A stretch of DNA of 64,000 bases from Metellina segmentata (GCA_947359465.1 OX375872.1:80645641-80709640); one strand, 5' to 3'; counted from the first letter of the stretch, positions 44,601 to 55,468 are shown. The notes: generated by a model not told the origin, from the sequence alone. Made by a program: numbers and translations.

Positions 44601-44900
44601 CATTCATTCTCGCAGCTAAAAGCGGTGCACAGCGCGAATCAAGTAAACGCAAAACAGCCCTACGCCGAGAAAGCGGTTCTCGATGTAGCTTTAAACAATG
44701 TGCAGGGACGGCGCCCGTTCGTCGGCGCCAATAACTCCGCAAATGCGACTTTCCTGCTAAATCAGAGCTCAGCAACAAGTCGCCGCAAAATGGACAACCT
44801 GTTGTCAAAAGGAGACGCGGTTCCCTTTCCAACACCCGTGCAGATCGAAAGTGGTCTGAGTCGGCCGCTCAAAAGGGTTTGTAGATGCCCGATGCTTGAT
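44575..44900. other. GC-rich block open on both strands, unassigned
   Basis: The composition jumps to GC-rich directly after the tandem repeat, with CpG-rich words (GGACGGCGCCCGTTCGTCGGC). The plus strand is open for 116 codons (44562-44912) and the minus strand for 124 (44461-44835). I recognise neither product. Low stop density on both strands is expected from base composition alone. An exon or a CpG-rich regulatory element are both possible. Confidence 0.35.
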
Positions 44901-45050
44901 ATATGTTTGTAATCTGAAACTTGTGCTTTATCAATTAAATATTAAATTACTATTTTTCTAATCTTCCAATGGTGCAAGGGGAGATAAATAGGTATTTGTT
45001 CAACAATGCGAAATACAACGTGGGTACAAATGGTCTAAAATACATGATGA

Positions 45051-45318
45051 GGTAGGTAGTTAATTAACGTCGCACTGAAGCAACACGGCGGGCTGTTGGT
45101 GAGTGTCTGGGATCAATCCCCAAATGAAAGGTCGAAGGACAACACCATGCTCTTCGAACCACAGTCACATAACGAGTTCAACACCTGAGCTTGAACCCCA
45201 CTCTCCAAACTTCCACACCACGCCAATTTGAGGACATTTGAAGACACGACAGTTTAAACGTGTGCCCTTACACGACGAAATTTGGCGGGACCTAATTTCG
45301 AACTCGTAACACCCCAGT
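45051..45318 (-). repeat. SINE-A copy, head partly lost
   Basis: GGTAGGTAGTTAATTAACGT, CGCACTGAAGCAACACGGCG, GGGATCAATCCCCAAATG, CCCCACTCTCCAAACTTCC and CACACCACGCCAATTTGAGG are in order. Near 45290 a degraded box B (TAATTTCGAACTCG) is visible, but the box A region is missing. Confidence 0.85.
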
Positions 45319-45359
45319 TTTTTATTGCTTCGAAATGGTAAAATCCTCTAAGTCTATTG

Positions 45360-45570
45360 CTATATCGCGCAGGCCAATTAAATGATGAAACAATGGATGG
45401 TAGAGTTCTTCTGTTCTGGGACCAATCAGACTATGAACGTTTGTTTCCTCCCAGTAGATGAAAGTAGTCTGAGGGTCATGTTATTATTAGTTTTGGTCAC
45501 ATGATCCTGGGGACATAAAAATTGTTCATTCATCAGATCATTAGTCACTCTACTTTATACCTCATCGATG
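45360..45570 (+). repeat. Dispersed repeat C, copy 2
   Basis: TCTGGGACCAATCAGACTATG, then AAGTAGTCTGAGGGTCATG, GTTTTGGTCACATGATCCTG, GGGACATAAAAATTG and AGTCACTCTACTTTATACC. The block order agrees with the copies at 16.8 kb and, inverted, at 48.6 kb. Confidence 0.55.
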
Positions 45571-45760
45571 GTCTACCCAAATCTTTGTAGAAATGTTTCA
45601 TTCACTCCTCTTTGTATTTTAAGTTAGACTACGAATATAGTATTACTGAATGGAAGGACAATTTTTATCATTAATTGCTGTAAATGAAATTTTCAATTAT
45701 AAGTTTGTTCATACATGCAGTGCATAATTTAACGCAGGATGCGGTAGGACAGGTGCAAAC

Positions 45761-46691
45761 TAGGGATGCGACATCGATGTCGATGTTTTTAACATCGATG
45801 TATTGGAGTCGATGTTTTTGTAACATCGATGTTTATACTTGTCGATGTTTTTACGTTGTCGATGTTTTATTTTCAAATGAAAAAAGTATCGTTATAAAAA
45901 TTTTAAAATTAACAAAGTAGCATAATTTTTATAATCAGCAAATTGAACATACTTATAGACCAAAATGGCCAAGAGTGAAGGACCTGAAAAGTAGGGATGT
46001 GACATCGATGTCGATGTTTTCAAAACATTGATGTTTTATAAAAACATCGATGCATTGCAGCCGATGTTGCATTACTAGTTGCTAAACCAGTTTTAAGAAC
46101 TGGGGGGGAAAAGTTTAAATACACTGAATTTTAAAAACATCGGTGGTTTTGGGGCGATGTATTATCAACATCGATGTTTTAATTTTGAACATTGATGTTT
46201 CAACAATATCGATGTTTTGCTGTCGATGTTTGCTGTTGCATGACTAGTTGCTAAACCAATTTTAAGAAATGGATGGAAAAAGTTTAAATTCACTGAATTT
46301 TAAAAACATTGATGTTTTGCTGTCGTTGTTGCATGACTAGTTGCTAAACCAGTTTTAAGAAATGGGAGGGGGGGGGGGAGTTTAAACTCACTGAATTTTA
46401 AAAACATCGATGTTTTGCTGTCGTTTTTGCATGACTAGTTGCTAAACCAGTTTTAAGAAATGGGAGGAAAAAGTTTAAATACATTGAATTTTAAAAACAT
46501 ATATGTTTTGCTGTCGTTGTTGCATGACTAGTTGCTAAACCAGTTTTAAGAAATGGGGGGGGGGAGTTTAAATACACTGAATTTTAAAAACATCGATGTT
46601 TTTGGGTCGATGTATTATCAACATCGATGTTTTAATTTTGAACATCGATGTTTCAAAACATCTATGTTTTGCTGTCGATGTCGCATCCCTA
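45761..46691. mobile_element. hAT-type element built of ATCGATGT repeats, complete
   Basis: Ends TAGGGATGCGACATCGATGT and, on the right, GTCGATGTCGCATCCCTA: a terminal inverted repeat beginning with TAGGGATGCGACATCGA. It is flanked by a perfect 8-bp direct repeat GTGCAAAC (45753-45760 and 46692-46699), typical of hAT elements. The interior alternates palindromic AACATCGATGTT motifs with a repeated unit GACTAGTTGCTAAACCAGTT, TTAAGAAATG, a G run, GTTTAAATACACTGAATTTT. Several units near 46260-46560 are almost identical. No transposase is encoded, so it is non-autonomous. Confidence 0.85.
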
Positions 46692-46699
46692 GTGCAAAC

Positions 46700-47720
46700 C
46701 CAACTCAGCAAAGTTCAAGTTAACGATTTGTGGGTTCACTACTAGGATGGGTAGATGTGTATCGTTGGTTTAACGCTACTGGTGTAGAGTTGAACCAATT
46801 TTACCCCAGTAGTTTATAAATTTCAGATTTTTCACCCAAGTAATCCCAGAACAGATGTTTGCACTCTTACTTGTTTAAATTTACCTTTGATATCATTTAA
46901 AAATGCTTTCTATTGTTATTTCAACGGATTGCACTTATCCACAAGATGATACATGTGAATACCAAGAACTGTTTTCCTGGTTGCTATGTGACAGTATTCT
47001 GAGTGGGGCCTATCACTTCATTCCTTCTTTGGTCTGCGAAAGTTCTCTACTGAATTTTGAAACCCCTCTACCTGCCTATAACCATCTATATAACTAATTT
47101 ATGAAACTTCTTCAAGTATTTCAAGCAGATGGCAGCCACTACATCAATCAGACACGCTGTATTCTCAGCACTCACCTCGCGTACGCGCTTTTCCCCACCT
47201 CACCCTACAAAAATATACAAATGGCGAATCAAAACAAGACATTTCACGAGTCTAGGGGTATGGATTTTAATGAAACTGATTTGTGTAGACATAATACGAG
47301 AACATTATAAACGTGAATTGCGATAACGAACCAAGGGTGTGGTGTCAGAGCTATGTGGTGGATAAAGATGGAAGAGAGAAAATTCTGTGCGAAACAGCAA
47401 GTAGGGCGCATGCAAAATCATGATTAGTAAATTTAGGAGTAAGTTCAGAGGCTTCTGAGATAGGAATGTAATGCTATTGAATTAATGATTAGTCTGTACC
47501 AAGGAACTTGATCGGGATTTGAAAAGCGAATATAAATAGTTTGTTAAGAAAATTGCTTATGATATCGAAACTTATTTCTCTGAGCTAGATACTCATGTAT
47601 CCTTTCTGAAACCTGAAGTCTTCATTGCAGGACTTCTAGCCAATTGTGACCTTCTTGGCATATATAATCTTTCCTAGGGTGCTTTCAATAAATAAATACT
47701 GTTATTTAGTCGTGTGTATC
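46700..47720. other. No gene recognised
   Basis: Open frames of 64-69 codons around 46903-47326 overlap in different phases and show no domain. Confidence 0.5.
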
Positions 47721-47920
47721 TATCTGTGACATCACGTTGGGTTGGTGTGAAAGTTTGGAGAGTGCGATGCCAGCTCAGGTGTTGCTTCATCATCTGACCG
47801 TGGTTCAAAATTACGAGGCGTTGTCCTCGAATCTTTCCCTTGAGTGATTGATCCAGGACCGTCGTCAATAGCCCGTTGTGTTGCTCTGGTACGACATTAA
47901 CTAATAATTACCAATTACCT
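47721..47920 (+). repeat. SINE-A copy, head missing
   Basis: TCTGTGACATCACGTTGGG starts in the body; GGAGAGTGCGATGCCAGCTC, CATCATCTGACCGTGGTTC, GAGGCGTTGTCCTCGAATC and AGCCCGTTGTGTTGCTCTGG follow to the 3' end near 47915. Confidence 0.85.
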
Positions 47921-48540
47921 ATCTGTGACAACTCGTTAAGATTGATCGGTTAGACCCTGGAACACGGAATAACCCTTTTTTGGTTTGCATCTAATATGGC
48001 GGCCTATCCAAATAGTCATTTGGCGATAAAATGTTTTGGGGTAACCCATTTGATGAGTAGCCAGTATCGTGTTCTTGAATTTTACGAAATGATTATATTG
48101 CTATTAAGAAAACTTTACCTACTTTAAATGTATAAGATTCAGTTAATTTTTTTAATTTTTAATCCTATATGTATACAAGTATATAATTTACCATTGTATT
48201 GACCATACAACGTGCTGTTTTTCTATATGACTAATCAGTTTAAGATTTCTCAACCAGTTTAAACTTCGCTAAGATTTTTTCAGTCAATATATGTGGCTAT
48301 TTGGTAACTAACCCTTTTAAGGACGGTAAGATATCTGGCGTCCGACCTCTTTGGAATGGTGTTAAAGCTATTCGTATAAATATTCTGGATAAAAAAGGCT
48401 TCAAAGTATGTATAAGTAATTATTATAATAATTGTTGTTGTTTTTTTCGATGTATAGAAGTGTTTTAGGTGAATAATGAAACATTAGTGGGTCAAACCCA
48501 TTGAATAAATATAAAAGGAGAGTAAGCAAGGGTACCCTTT
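47921..48540. other. No gene recognised; one possible dispersed repeat
   Basis: GCTAAGATTTTTTCAGTC followed by AATATATGTGGCTAT at about 48270-48302 resembles a stretch near 10.2 kb. No reading frame of note. Confidence 0.4.
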
Positions 48541-48544
48541 TTAT

Positions 48545-48700
48545 GTCGCTATGAACATGTGACCCAAACTACTAGTAGCGTGACCATTAGACTACTTTCG
48601 GTGGAAACGAATATATGTCACCTGATTGGTCCAGGCGACATAGGAGTATACTTTGGCGATTTCACCATTTTGATCAACACTCTATAGAAATTCGCAGGCA
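48545..48700 (-). repeat. Dispersed repeat C, copy 3 (inverted)
   Basis: Read on the minus strand it has TTTCTATAGAGTG, AAAATGGTGAAATCGCCAAA, GGACCAATCAGGTGAC, AAGTAGTCTAATGGTCACG, AGTTTGGGTCACATG and GACATAAAAAGGG, matching copies 1 and 2 in order. The 86-codon plus-strand frame here begins inside the repeat and has no known domain. Confidence 0.55.
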
Positions 48701-49942
48701 AACATCTACCCTGTTATATGATATTTTTTTGCCCAACGAGGCGAAAAGATACCAAATCTGCCAACCAAGTCAATTTGCACAGCGCAGTCACGGAACTAGA
48801 AATCGTCAACTTTGTCACAGTTTCTTAAGCTCCTCGCAAACGAATTCTCAATTTACTTATATTTCAGGTCTATGACCTCGCCACCTTCTGTAAAAACCTA
48901 AATTTGCTGAATTTTTATTAATGTGCACGATACATTCAACCGTGTCTTCACCCTTGATGTTTTAAAATGTTTCAACGTACTGAATTTCCTTCAAAGGTTT
49001 AGCATATAAAATGTATCAAGATTTCTAATTAAGAAATATCAAATTAATTTTGAGAAGTATGTGATTACGCCAAATAGACTAAAAAGATTTCGTAAAAAAG
49101 TTTTTAAAATTTGTTTAGTAATGAGTTTTTTACGAGAATCAAAATTCACCAATATTTCGCCTTAATTAATGAACATTGAACTATGAAATTTAAAACTTAA
49201 AAAATTGTAGCACTATGAAGTCTCCGGTTTTATTTACCAGAATTTAATTTTATGGAATCATGTTTTTTTTTTATCTAGCTCAATATGTAATTATTTAATA
49301 AAAATTTCGTTTGGAATTTTTTAGTAGATTTTTAAAATGTTGCAATGTGGGCGGCATATATTTAGCACTTTATTATTACAAAAAAGAAATTTTCAAACAT
49401 TTAGTTTCATTACATAAATTAGCACATTTTGTAACATTAAACAAAAAATTGGTAAGTAGGATTAGTAAGAAAGTAGGAATTTGTCCTCACATATATTAAT
49501 CATTATTCGGTTTTATATCAGTTAACGCAAGTATTAGAGTTTCATTCCTCGTAACTTTTCCTATCATCTATTGATAAAAGTTTTGAATTGTTAAAAAAAA
49601 AATTATCGACATATTGCTTATGAATGATTGAGTATCATTCGTGAAATTCTTTATTCTATCGAACATATTTTCTAAAATAAAACATTAAAACTCTCATTTA
49701 GAATTTGAAACAAAATTTTCAATATGATTTAAATAATGGATTTTTTCGTTAATCAAAATTTCTTAAGATTTCTTCTTAAATTTGTAACATTTTGTCCCGG
49801 AGTAAATAAATGTTCATACACATTTTTGAGCTTGAATGCAAGAAAACAGATTTTAACAAACAGTTTGAGACTATAGAAATTTAAATTATTACGTTTTATG
49901 TAAAGTTACACATAAAGTTACTGTGCAATTATACGTACAGTA
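48701..49942. other. AT-rich DNA, no gene recognised
   Basis: Very AT-rich, with open frames at most 86 codons and no motif. It ends at the left end of a mariner element. Confidence 0.5.
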
Positions 49943-49944
49943 TA

Positions 49945-51001
49945 CAGGGTGGTCCCGAATTCATGGTACAAACTTTAATGGTAGGTACAGGACATTGTAA
50001 CAATGATTTATTGTATAGGAATGTATAGTCGCAAGTGACGCGGTGAGGCGTAAACAGGGGAAATAAAAGGAAAGAGAAATGGAGTGATCGGTTGGTATCA
50101 TTGCCGGTAGAGGGCAGTAGATGTCTAGCCGCTGTTGAACATGATGCATCGCAGTAGGGAAAAGCGCCATTCACAATTGTGCTGCCGTAGACGATGGGTG
50201 ACTTTACGTATGCAGAAAAAGCAGACATGCATTACATGTACGGCCGTGCAAATGGTAACGGCAGAGCTGCGTTACGAATGTATCGCGCGGAGTATCCTGA
50301 TCGACGAATGCCGGATCATAGAATTTTTCAACGGTTACATCGTCAACTTTGTGAAACAGGTGCGTTCGACGTCAACAGACATGGCGCTATCTTACATGCT
50401 ACATGGAAGCTATCTTATTTTTCTGAAAGAAGTGTTACCACAACTGCTGCATGATGTTCCGATCGCCATTCGTAACCGCATGTGGTTTCAGCACGATGGG
50501 GCGCCAACACACTTCAGCATTGATGTACGGAATTACCTGAATGCCACGTTTGGTACTCGATGGATTGGGCGTGGTGGACCAGTCCCTTGGCCACCCCGAT
50601 CTCCCGATTTATCGAGCCTCGATTACTTTTTATGGGGACATCTAAAGCATCTTGTTTATGAGACTCCAGTTGACTCAGATGAGGATCTCGTCGCTCGCTT
50701 ATCTGTAGCTGCTGCAGGTGTGCGTGAAATACCAGGCATCTTTGAACGTGTACGCCAATCGCTCCACCGACGCTGTCAAGCATGTATCGATACTGGTGGA
50801 CGCAATTTTGAACAATTACTGTAAACATGACACTTGTCAACAACGCGTTCAATAGAATCTTTGTTTTTCCTTTCGGCCGTTATTTGCCCTGTTTTCGCCT
50901 CACCGCGTCACTTGCGACTATACATTCCTATACAATAAATCATTGTTACAATGTCCTGTACCTACCATTAAAGTTTGTACCATGAATTCGGGACCACCCT
51001 G
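49945..51001 (+). mobile_element. DUF4817-type Tc1/mariner element, 1057 bp, internally deleted
   Basis: TA dinucleotides flank the element (49943-49944 and 51002-51003). The ends start CAGGGTGGTCCCGAATTCAT and form 122-bp terminal inverted repeats (49945-50066 and 50880-51001) that I could align with only two mismatches, both near the inner edge. Inside is a transposase reading frame that joins a DUF4817-like N-terminal helix-turn-helix part to the C-terminal half of the catalytic domain, with the middle missing. The near-identical long repeats suggest recent insertion or recent mobilisation in trans. Confidence 0.9.
50194..50824 (+). pseudogene. DUF4817-type mariner transposase, deletion-bearing
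   Basis: The N-terminus starts at ATG 50194 and encodes MGDFTYAEKADMHYMYGRA followed by GNGRAALRMYRAEYPDRR, the DUF4817-type DNA-binding helix-turn-helix, up to about residue 63 (GAFDVNRH). The sequence then switches frame near 50385-50410 and resumes in the frame ending at 50824 with SYLIFLKEVLPQLLHDV. Downstream are WFQHDGAPTH (second catalytic Asp) and PPRSPDLSSLDYFLWG (third Asp). By my count 41 residues separate these two Asp, as in the DD41D group. The first catalytic Asp and roughly 150 or more residues are missing, so no active enzyme can be made. A 9-bp direct repeat GCTATCTTA (50386 and 50409) lies at the junction. The open frame upstream of 50194 in the second phase is a by-product. 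Confidence 0.8.
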
Positions 51002-51003
51002 TA

Positions 51004-51750
51004 GAATACGAGGGGAGATTCTAAATAATTTAAGAATAAAGAATTTCTGTTCTCCTTTGTGATGAATCAATTCAATAAACAGAGCTCGAAAATGAAATAT
51101 TTATGTAATAAAATAATGAAATTTAAAAGTAGAGTATTTAAATTACACATGCTAAATATATTACAATCAAATATTTCTAAAATTTAAAGGAAATGCATTT
51201 AATAAAAAGGGAAAATATGAACGTACATATTTTGGCGGCCAGGATGTTATGATATATCAATATCATTTTAATATGGCTAAACGCCGAGTTTATTGACATT
51301 TTCATATTACAATCCAATTTAAAGATGACTTAAATTAAAGAAATTTAATTCATGAACGTTAATAATATTCTCGACCCTTTTTAAAACAAAACATCAAACC
51401 TTTCAAACTAAGTAGTTAATTTAAAATAGTAAGAATCGATTACTGCAGAGGCAGAATTCCATTCTCTGAGAACTCGCAAAGCTAATTTAAATCAGCGATA
51501 ATTTAAAGTACGAATATCAATTACTCCGATTAAAATATTTATCATAGAGTAATAAAAAAAGACTGATATAATTGCAAATAAGTTTTGATTTCTTTTGAAA
51601 GAAAATGACATAACGAATACGTAATATTACAATTTACTTTCGATTTCTGTGAAACAAAAATTATTATAACTAATTTTATCCTTGTGTTTAATGAAATACA
51701 ATTACTATAACTTGCATGTTATTGTTGTATATCTTATGCATTGCATGCTA
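51004..51750. other. AT-rich spacer between two Tc1/mariner elements
   Basis: No open frame or repeat unit recognised in about 750 bp. Confidence 0.5.
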
Positions 51751-53127
51751 CACTCTATAACAAAAAAAATAGACGCATTAAGAAGGAGTTGTCCGATGGA
51801 GACAAAAATTGGTGGATAGGAAAATTATGTACAGAATAGAAAATTATTAAAATTTCAGAAGAATTGCATGAGTTACAGTAACGAGCTCAATAAGGTGTTG
51901 ACCCGCCTTTAGCCTGGATGCAAGCTGCCACACGGCGTGGCATAGACCGATAAAGCTCCCGGGTGGTCTCCTACGGTATTTATTGCCAAATTTGCTCCAA
52001 TTGTCGGACTACGTCATCAACATTCCCTACCGGATGCAGTATATCACAGACATGCTCGATGGGAAAGAGATCTGGTGATCTGGCTGGCCAAGGAAGTGTT
52101 TGACAAGCCTGAAGACAGTTCACAGCAACACGTGCCGTATGTGGTCTGGCATTGTCTTGCTGAAAAATAAGCCCAGGGTACTTCGAAAGGAACGGTAGCA
52201 AAACAGGTCTCAGAATGTCGTCAACGTACCGCTGTGCAGTAAGTGTACCTCTAATGACGACCAAAGGGGTCCGGCTATCAAGGGAAATGGCACCCCAGAC
52301 CATAACTCTTTGTTGAGGGCCCGTGTGGCATGCAATAGTGAAAGCAGGATCGGCACGCTGCCCTGGGCGTCTCCAGACACGTCTTCGATGATCGTCAGGA
52401 CACAGTTGGAAGCGGGATTCGTCGCTAAAGACTATATGTCCCCAGTCAGCATTATTCCAGCCTGATCGAGCCAAGCACCACTGTAATCTGGCTCGACAGT
52501 GTGCAGGCGTGAGTGGCAGATGGCGTAACGGTCGATACGAGCGTAGATTTCGCTCTCTCAGCCGTCTGTGAATGGTCATGGTGGACACTCATGTGTGGGT
52601 CGCACGACTGATGGTTGATAGCGATGAATCAGGCTCTGTAACAGCTGATCTGACAGTCACTCTGTCCTCGCGATCTGTTGTGGCCCTACGTCGACCGCTA
52701 CCATCATGACGCTGAAATCTGCCACTGTCCACCCACTCTTACCAGCATCTTCTAATCGCCGCATCGCTTCGACTCACATGACGAGCGATTCTCCGATTTG
52801 CCCAACCTGCCTCTTTCAATCCAATGATACGACCTCTTTCAAACTCTGAAAGTTGCTCGTAATGAGCTCGAGTCCTGCGGCGAGGCATTTTCTCAGTCGT
52901 TAAAAGGTATCCTAAATCGCAATGCAGCAGAAATTTTTGACAATAGTTCAAGAACAACTCCTTATCTGCTGGATGCGCAGTTCCGATGCGCTGGAGATCG
53001 CACTATTCATTCATTGGACACCAAATTTTAATCATTTGCATATTTGGTCAAAACATTTTTGCATACGAAATTTCAAAGCAATCGGATGATTCCTTCTTGG
53101 TGCGTCGATTTTTTTTGTTATAGAGTG
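51751..53127 (-). mobile_element. Tc1-like element, 1377 bp
   Basis: Flanked by TA (51749-51750 and 53128-53129). The ends start CACTCTATAACAAAAAAAAT and match in inverted orientation over about 50 bp (with AGACGCATTAAGAAGGA versus CGACGCACCAAGAAGGA and further similarity to TCCGAT). Almost the whole interior on the minus strand is a transposase reading frame with four in-frame stops. Diverged inverted repeats and the stops make it older than the neighbouring mariner element. Confidence 0.9.
51887..52888 (-). pseudogene. Tc1-like transposase, four in-frame stops
   Basis: The frame starts at the ATG at 52888 (MPRRRTRAHYEQLSEFERGR) and can be followed for 334 codons to TGA at 51887-51889 without a frameshift. 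In-frame stops are TAA at 52739-52741, TGA at 52589-52591, TAA at 51980-51982 and TAG at 51971-51973. In order it has a helix-turn-helix (IIGLKEAGWANRRIARHVS), a second DNA-binding part with an RRR linker, then catalytic motifs VFSDESRF, FQQDNARPHTA and PARSPDLFPIEHV. By my count 32 residues separate the second Asp from the Glu, versus 34 in classical Tc1. The C-terminal region has lost a few residues after PIEHVCD (family members usually have W in place of this C). The product would be truncated and inactive. Confidence 0.9.
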
Positions 53128-53129
53128 TA

Positions 53130-53674
53130 GATAACATAATATGCTATGTATTTATTACACAAAAGCAACTAACAGAGTAATAAAAAAACTGGTATTTAAT
53201 GCAAATGTTATTTTACGGCTTTTAATTACTATTGAACATAAAGTGATATTTTAAGGAGCTCGGGGATACGTTTGAAATTATTGCAATTTTCTTTTGAATC
53301 CGGTAAAATGAAAATAATTTAAACAATGACTTCAATGAAATACATTTGTTACATATTGTTTATAAATATGCTATAGGAATTCAAGAGGATTTCTTAAAAT
53401 ATATGCATTCATCATGCAGATAAACATCTCAACACCATAAATTCAGATTTATATGTATTTTTCAAAAATTACAGTTAAAAATAAATTTTGCATTATTATA
53501 ATTAGAATTCAATTCGTAATTGTAATCAAGATGGAAATGCATTACTCAATACATTTTAAATTAAATTCTATATTCTCTGCGCAGTACTATAAGTCCGTGC
53601 AATGCTGTAACATAAGCAATGGCATTCATTTTAAGGCCTTATGAATTTACTAATTTTTAACAAGGGCTGGACTA
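53130..53674. other. AT-rich DNA, nothing recognised
   Basis: Open frame of 63 codons at 53453-53644 without motif. Confidence 0.5.
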
Positions 53675-53943
53675 ATTTGACTTGACTTAACTTCGCACTG
53701 GAGCAATATGACGTCCTGTTGTCGACGGTTCAAGATCAATCGAAGAGAAAGATCCTAGGACAACACCTCATAATTGTGAACCACGGCCAGGTGACGAAGT
53801 CACCATTTCGAAGTGCACCCCATTCTTAAAAGTTCAACACCACGCCAACGACACCATCAGCCACGACAGATTTAAAGTGTACGCAACGATCTTTTGTTGA
53901 ATCGAGTTAATAACTCCCAACCTCCGTTACTCTTGGAAGGGGG
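53675..53943 (-). repeat. SINE-A copy, near full length
   Basis: TTGACTTAACTTCGCACTGG, AGCAATATGACGTCCTG, GGACAACACCTCATAATTG, AACCACGGCCAGGTGACG, CCACGCCAACG and a tRNA-like head with ATCGAGTTAATAACTCCC and CCGTTACTCTTGGAAGG. The box A end is degraded. Confidence 0.8.
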
Positions 53944-53969
53944 CTAAAGTTATTAGAGTAAGATGGACA

Positions 53970-54003
53970 GTAGGTAGTTGAATTGAAGTCCCACTTGAGA
54001 AAC
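53970..54003 (-). repeat. SINE-A 3' terminus fragment
   Basis: AGTAGGTAGTTGAATTGAAG followed by TCCCACTTGAG resembles the last 35 bases of SINE-A in reverse complement. Short, so uncertain. Confidence 0.4.
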
Positions 54004-55074
54004 GCAATTTGACAAATGCGGAATTTATCTCGCTGATCTGAAATAGAAGTAATTTATTTATAAATATTTTTTATAAAATGAATGCCTACAGTAAAATGCA
54101 TACCATATACTATTCAAAAACATTTTATTATACTACTTAATATAACTCGATAGTTCAAGGTTACAATAATTAATTAAAATGTAATTTGTTAGAAATCATT
54201 CTTCTAAAAGATGTATTGTAAAGTAGATTATTGAAGCCATTTTTGTAATCAAACTTTAAAATTTCTTCTTTGTATAAAAATACTAAATTAATTTTCAACA
54301 TGTTTTGATATATACAGAATGAAACACACACACATTCATAGAAATAACTTTATCGCAATAAATATCCAGTGGTTCACTGTTCCTTAAAGTACATTTTCTT
54401 CTCAAACTTTTACAAAATATGATAAATGCAAATCATCGAATCATTTTCTATATCTATACAAGTGAATGCTATTTCCAAAATGCATTTGAAAATGGAATCC
54501 TTAAAAATCCAAAGATATTTATGTAACCTACTTATTTGCTGACATTTATTATCTGAGCAAGAAAGGAAATCCTTAAAAGCAGCTTCAAATCCATTTTTTT
54601 GAAACCGGTTCTTGTTTGATCAATACAAAAATGTATTCCCGTTTTACCTTTTTCGAAAATTAACTTGAAACTTTCTGCAGCTACAAGCAGCAGCAGTTCT
54701 AAAAATATCTATGTACTGATATAAAAATTTAAGAAGTATAAATAATTCCCTTATGAATTTATGTTAAAAAAAATTAGTATCCAGAAACAGTTATATGTCA
54801 TGAATGTCCAATAAAAGATTTTAGTACATATGGATACATAAATAACTCGACCTTAGGCCACTATTGTGTCACATAGATTGTAAAGTGTTCATAGTATAGT
54901 CTGCTATTCAGAAGGTTCAAATTCGAACCCCGGTTTGTTAGTGAATGGATATTGGTGATTGTCATTGTTGGCTACAACATGAATTCTTAACCCTCTGGGA
55001 GCCACAAGTAAGCGTAATATTGTTTTCCCCCACACGATGTATAAATAACCACATCTATTGGTAGAAAGAATACT
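54004..55074. other. AT-rich DNA, no gene recognised
   Basis: A 69-codon minus-strand frame at 54904-55113 runs into a SINE and is not considered a gene. Confidence 0.5.
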
Positions 55075-55364
55075 AGGTGAATAGTTAATTAAGGTCGCAC
55101 TGAAGCAACACAACGGGCTATTGGTGGGACAATTCCGAAGGGAAAAACCAAGGACACCTCGTAATTTTTAACCATCGTCCGATGACGAGAGCAACACTTG
55201 AGTTGGTACTACACTTTTCAAACCTCCCTACCATGCCAACGGGAGGATATTTGAGGCCACGTCAGGTTTAATGTGCGCTTTCACCCTTTGTAATTTGTCT
55301 TTGGTTTGATTCGAAATCGCAAGCCCCCGGTTGCTAATCCGTTACTCTTCCCAACGGTATTTCG
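55075..55364 (-). repeat. SINE-A copy, near full length
   Basis: GAATAGTTAATTAAGGTCGC, ACTGAAGCAACACAACGGGC, CCGAAGGGAAAAACCAAGG, CATGCCAACGGGAGGATATT and TTTGTCTTTGGTTTGATTCG lead to the head (CCGGTTGCTAATCCGTTACTC). A small deletion lies in the GGTCCGGGATC region. Confidence 0.85.
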
Positions 55365-55468
55365 AACTACTTAATGCCACGAAAAACAGGTTAGAAGTCA
55401 TTCAGCGAAGACTGCATGTTTTCAGAACGGATTTATGCTTGCGAACCCCTCAGAAGGTAAACTAAAGA

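Noticed and set aside
44461..44835. 124-codon minus-strand and 116-codon plus-strand frames as genes
   Set aside because: They overlap antiparallel in a GC-rich block, and the end of the minus frame is encoded by the 278-bp tandem repeat, which produces a similar peptide in an upstream unit.
50514..50852. 112-codon minus-strand frame
   Set aside because: It is antisense to the mariner transposase, whose catalytic motifs are on the plus strand.
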